Shown here: positions 62,025 through 64,000 of the stretch, one piece after another
How the letters are laid out: each line of letters starts with the position of its first letter
Position numbering within the stretch: position 1 is the first letter of the stretch
Assembly (NCBI RefSeq): GCF_000014865.1
Contig: NC_008576.1
Coordinates: 649,501 to 713,500, forward strand
DNA length: 64,000 nt
Source: Magnetococcus marinus MC-1
GTDB taxonomy: Bacteria > Pseudomonadota > Magnetococcia > Magnetococcales > Magnetococcaceae
Direction: 5' to 3'
Notes under the pieces: model-generated
What the model was told of the DNA's origin: nothing
Seen by the model: the letters and a program-made list of their open reading frames with translations, nothing else
Database searches by the model: none
Translations under genes and position numbers: made by a program

Positions 62025-62873
62025 ATGTCACCACACAGTAACGCCTTTAGTGTGGATGTGGAGGACTACTTTCAGGTGTGTGGTTTTGAACCCTGGATTG
62101 GTCCCGAGCAATGGTCAAGCTTTACGCCACGGGTGGAGGCCAATACCGAACGCCTGTTGGGGCTGCTGGATGAGGCGGGGGTGCAGGGGACCTTTTTTAC
62201 CCTGGGCTGGGTAGCGGAGCGCTTTCCCCAACTGGTGCGGCGCATCGTGGCTCAGGGGCATGAGCTGGCCAGCCATGGCTACAGCCATGTGCGGGTGGAT
62301 CGGCAAGATGCCGCCCATTTTCGCCAGGATGTGCTGCGCACCAAACATCTGCTCGAAGATGTGGGGGGGGTGCCGGTGGTGGGGTACCGGGCGTCCACCT
62401 ACTCCATTCACGCGCAAACCCTGTGGGCACTGCCCATTCTTAAAGAGACGGGGCATCACTATAGCTCCAGCATCTATCCCATCGCCCACGATCTGTATGG
62501 CATGCCCGAGGCACCCCGTTTTGCCCATAAACCCCATCCGCAAGGGGTGGTGGAGATTCCTCCCGCGACGGTGGTGTGGGGGGGGCGGCGTTTTCCGTGT
62601 GGGGGTGGGGGCTGGTTTCGGTTGCTGCCCTATGGGGTAAGCCGCTGGGCGTTGCAGCGGGTGAACGGGCATGACCAGCAGTCGGTGGTCTTTTATTGCC
62701 ACCCCTGGGAGGTGGACCCCCAGCAGCCGCGGGTGGCCGGGGTGGGGTGGAGATCGCGCTTTCGACACTATCTTAATCTGCATCGCACCGAACCCCGGCT
62801 TAAAGCACTGTTGCAGGATTTTAGCTGGGACCGTATGGATCGGGTCTTTGCCCAGGAGATTGCCCATGGCTAG
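62025..62873 (+). CDS. XrtA system polysaccharide deacetylase
   Basis: A 282-aa NodB-fold deacetylase. 'AFSVDVEDYFQVCGF' holds the catalytic/metal Asp pair and 'GQGHELASHGYSHVRV'-like 'HELASHGYSHVRV' holds the metal His pair. 'GYRASTYSIHAQTLWALPIL' and a C-terminal extension ('VVFYCHPWEVDPQQPRVAGV') are typical of the XrtA/PEP-CTERM-associated subgroup. It would remove N-acetyl groups from the growing glycan. AAGGAG precedes ATG 62025. Its last 8 bases overlap the next gene. Confidence 0.92.
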   Translation: MSPHSNAFSVDVEDYFQVCGFEPWIGPEQWSSFTPRVEANTERLLGLLDEAGVQGTFFTLGWVAERFPQLVRRIVAQGHELASHGYSHVRVDRQDAAHFRQDVLRTKHLLEDVGGVPVVGYRASTYSIHAQTLWALPILKETGHHYSSSIYPIAHDLYGMPEAPRFAHKPHPQGVVEIPPATVVWGGRRFPCGGGGWFRLLPYGVSRWALQRVNGHDQQSVVFYCHPWEVDPQQPRVAGVGWRSRFRHYLNLHRTEPRLKALLQDFSWDRMDRVFAQEIAHG

Positions 62874-63909
62874 GGGGTTGCAGCTCTACTGGCTGCGAGA
62901 GGATGAACCCCAGCAGGCCCAAGCTTGGGACCGGTTTGTGGAAGCGGCGGCTGGTGGGAGTTTTTTTCATCTAGCAGGCTGGCAAAGGCTGTTAAGCGGG
63001 CTCTATAAACACCCAACCTACTATCTTTATGGGCAACGTGATGGGCAGGTGGTGGGGGTATTACCCCTGGCGCGGGTGCGGAGCCGCCTGTTCGGGGATG
63101 CCTTGATCTCGACCCCCTTTTGTGTCTATGGCGGGGTGGTGGCGCAGGATCTTCAGGTGCAAGAGGCGCTGTTGGATGAGGCCCGCTGGCTGACAGCCCG
63201 GCTCAATGTGGCCCATTTGGAGTTGCGCAGTGTGACACCGCTGGATGATGGGTGGATCAACAAACCGCTGTATGCCACCTTTCGCAAACCCATTGTGGCA
63301 GAGCCTGCGGCCAATTTGCGGGAGATCCCCCGGAAACAACGGGCCGAGGTGCGGCGGGGCATACAGGCGGGTTTGGTGACCCGCCTGTTGCAAAATCCCG
63401 ATCCCTGTTACCGTATTTATGCGGAGAGTCTGCGCAATCTGGGCACGCCGGTCTTTGCGCGCGCCCATTTTCAAACCCTTAAACAGATCTTTGCCGAGCG
63501 CTGCGAAGTAGCGGTGGTGGAGCAGCACGGGGTGGCGGTAAGCGGGGTGTTGAGTTTCTATTTTCGCGATCAGGTGTTGCCCTATTATGGGGGGGCTCTG
63601 CCCCATGGGCGGCAGGTGGGGGCCTATCCCTACATGTATTATGATCTGATGAATCGCGCTGCCGCGCAGGGGTGCCGATGGTTTGATTTTGGCCGCAGCA
63701 AACGGGGCACTGGGGCTTACGATTTTAAACGCTTTTATGGTTTTAGCCCGCAACCCCTGCACTATGGTTATTACCTGTATGAGCGCCGGGAATTGCCGGA
63801 TCTAAATCCCCTCAACCCAAAATATCAGCGTTTTATCGCCCTGTGGCGGCGACTCCCCTTAGCGGTTGCCAATGGTTTGGGTCCGCTGTTGGCGAGAAAT
63901 TTGGGATAG
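62866..63909 (+). CDS. FemAB/GNAT-fold protein, XrtA-associated
   Basis: A 347-aa acyltransferase-fold protein. Features of the FemAB-like group in XrtA loci are 'GGSFFHLAGWQRLLSGLYKH', 'ISTPFCVYGGVVAQDLQVQE', 'REIPRKQRAEVRRGIQAGL' and 'GCRWFDFGRSKRGTGAYDFK'. Members transfer aminoacyl or acyl groups from charged tRNA or CoA; the acceptor in this system is unknown. ATG 62866 overlaps the deacetylase stop by 8 bases and has AGGAG 8 bases upstream, supporting translational coupling. Confidence 0.88.
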   Translation: MARGLQLYWLREDEPQQAQAWDRFVEAAAGGSFFHLAGWQRLLSGLYKHPTYYLYGQRDGQVVGVLPLARVRSRLFGDALISTPFCVYGGVVAQDLQVQEALLDEARWLTARLNVAHLELRSVTPLDDGWINKPLYATFRKPIVAEPAANLREIPRKQRAEVRRGIQAGLVTRLLQNPDPCYRIYAESLRNLGTPVFARAHFQTLKQIFAERCEVAVVEQHGVAVSGVLSFYFRDQVLPYYGGALPHGRQVGAYPYMYYDLMNRAAAQGCRWFDFGRSKRGTGAYDFKRFYGFSPQPLHYGYYLYERRELPDLNPLNPKYQRFIALWRRLPLAVANGLGPLLARNLG

Positions 63910-63915
63910 GGTGGT

Positions 63916-64000
63916 ATGGCGAATATTCTGTTTTTGGTCCATCGCATTCCGTATCCCCCCAACAAAGGGGATAAGGTGCGTGCCTACCATCTGCTGTTGG
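63916..64000 (+). CDS. XrtA-associated glycosyltransferase, N-terminal fragment (runs off the window)
   Basis: Only 28 codons are present, starting at ATG 63916: '[20 protein letters not shown]' and 'VRAYHLLL'. This start is characteristic of the XrtA/EpsH1-linked sugar transferase family that usually follows the FemAB-like gene. The body lies beyond base 64000. Confidence 0.75.
   Translation, partial: MANILFLVHRIPYPPNKGDKVRAYHLLL

Overview
The window reads as chromosomal DNA of a Gram-negative proteobacterium. It has dense operons, TolC-type secretion, lipoproteins, many c-type cytochromes and a XrtA/PEP-CTERM type exopolysaccharide locus. Gene content recalls Magnetococcales (Magnetococcus marinus-like Alphaproteobacteria), but that is from memory and not a database match. 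No rRNA, tRNA or CRISPR array was seen.

Layout. (1) 1-9.8 kb: a partial MMPL/RND exporter under a TetR regulator with two operator-like palindromes, a 1302-aa hybrid histidine kinase, a CZB-type chemoreceptor, a small membrane protein and a TorR-like response regulator. (2) 10.4-17.3 kb: a LapE/LapC/LapB-like type I secretion set (no substrate gene in view) divergent from an unusual H-NOX-like/PilZ fusion. (3) 17.8-21.8 kb: an octaheme hydroxylamine-oxidoreductase-like cytochrome followed by a nine-heme cytochrome fused to a cytochrome-b-like membrane domain. (4) 22.1-28.7 kb: a housekeeping mix of a PanE-like reductase, small cytochromes c, a macrodomain protein, a lytic-transglycosylase-like protein lacking its catalytic Glu, an AcuI/YhdH-like reductase and a DegS-like protease. 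(5) 28.8-34.1 kb: five genes for a CMP-activated nonulosonic acid, probably legionaminic acid (legF, ptmE, legG, legI, legC), divergent from a TPR-glycosyltransferase and a DnaJ-related gene. (6) 36.4-43.0 kb: an AT-richer accessory region full of broken mobile elements (IS110, IS256, REP-associated tyrosine transposase, REP palindromes). It holds an intact two-gene ATPase plus PD-(D/E)XK nuclease cassette, translationally coupled to the tail of a lost BREX PglX-like methyltransferase, and an orphan Rhs-type C-terminal domain protein. (7) 43.0-64.0 kb: two divergent polysaccharide operons. The minus one encodes an asparagine-synthase-like protein, a beta-propeller, a Wzt/Wzm-like ABC exporter, a transporter, an alpha/alpha-barrel protein and a methyltransferase. 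The plus one carries XrtA-associated glycosyltransferases, an O-antigen-ligase-like protein, a priming sugar transferase, a chain-length regulator, a tyrosine autokinase with an 11-fold Gly-Gly-Tyr tail, WecB, a polysaccharide deacetylase and a FemAB-like protein.

The best candidate for an undescribed system is the two-gene ATPase/nuclease cassette at 37098-38659. Next come the H-NOX-like/PilZ fusion that has lost its heme ligand, and the detached IS110 3' non-coding copies at 36770 and 39292, which may carry guide (bridge/seek) RNA sequence.
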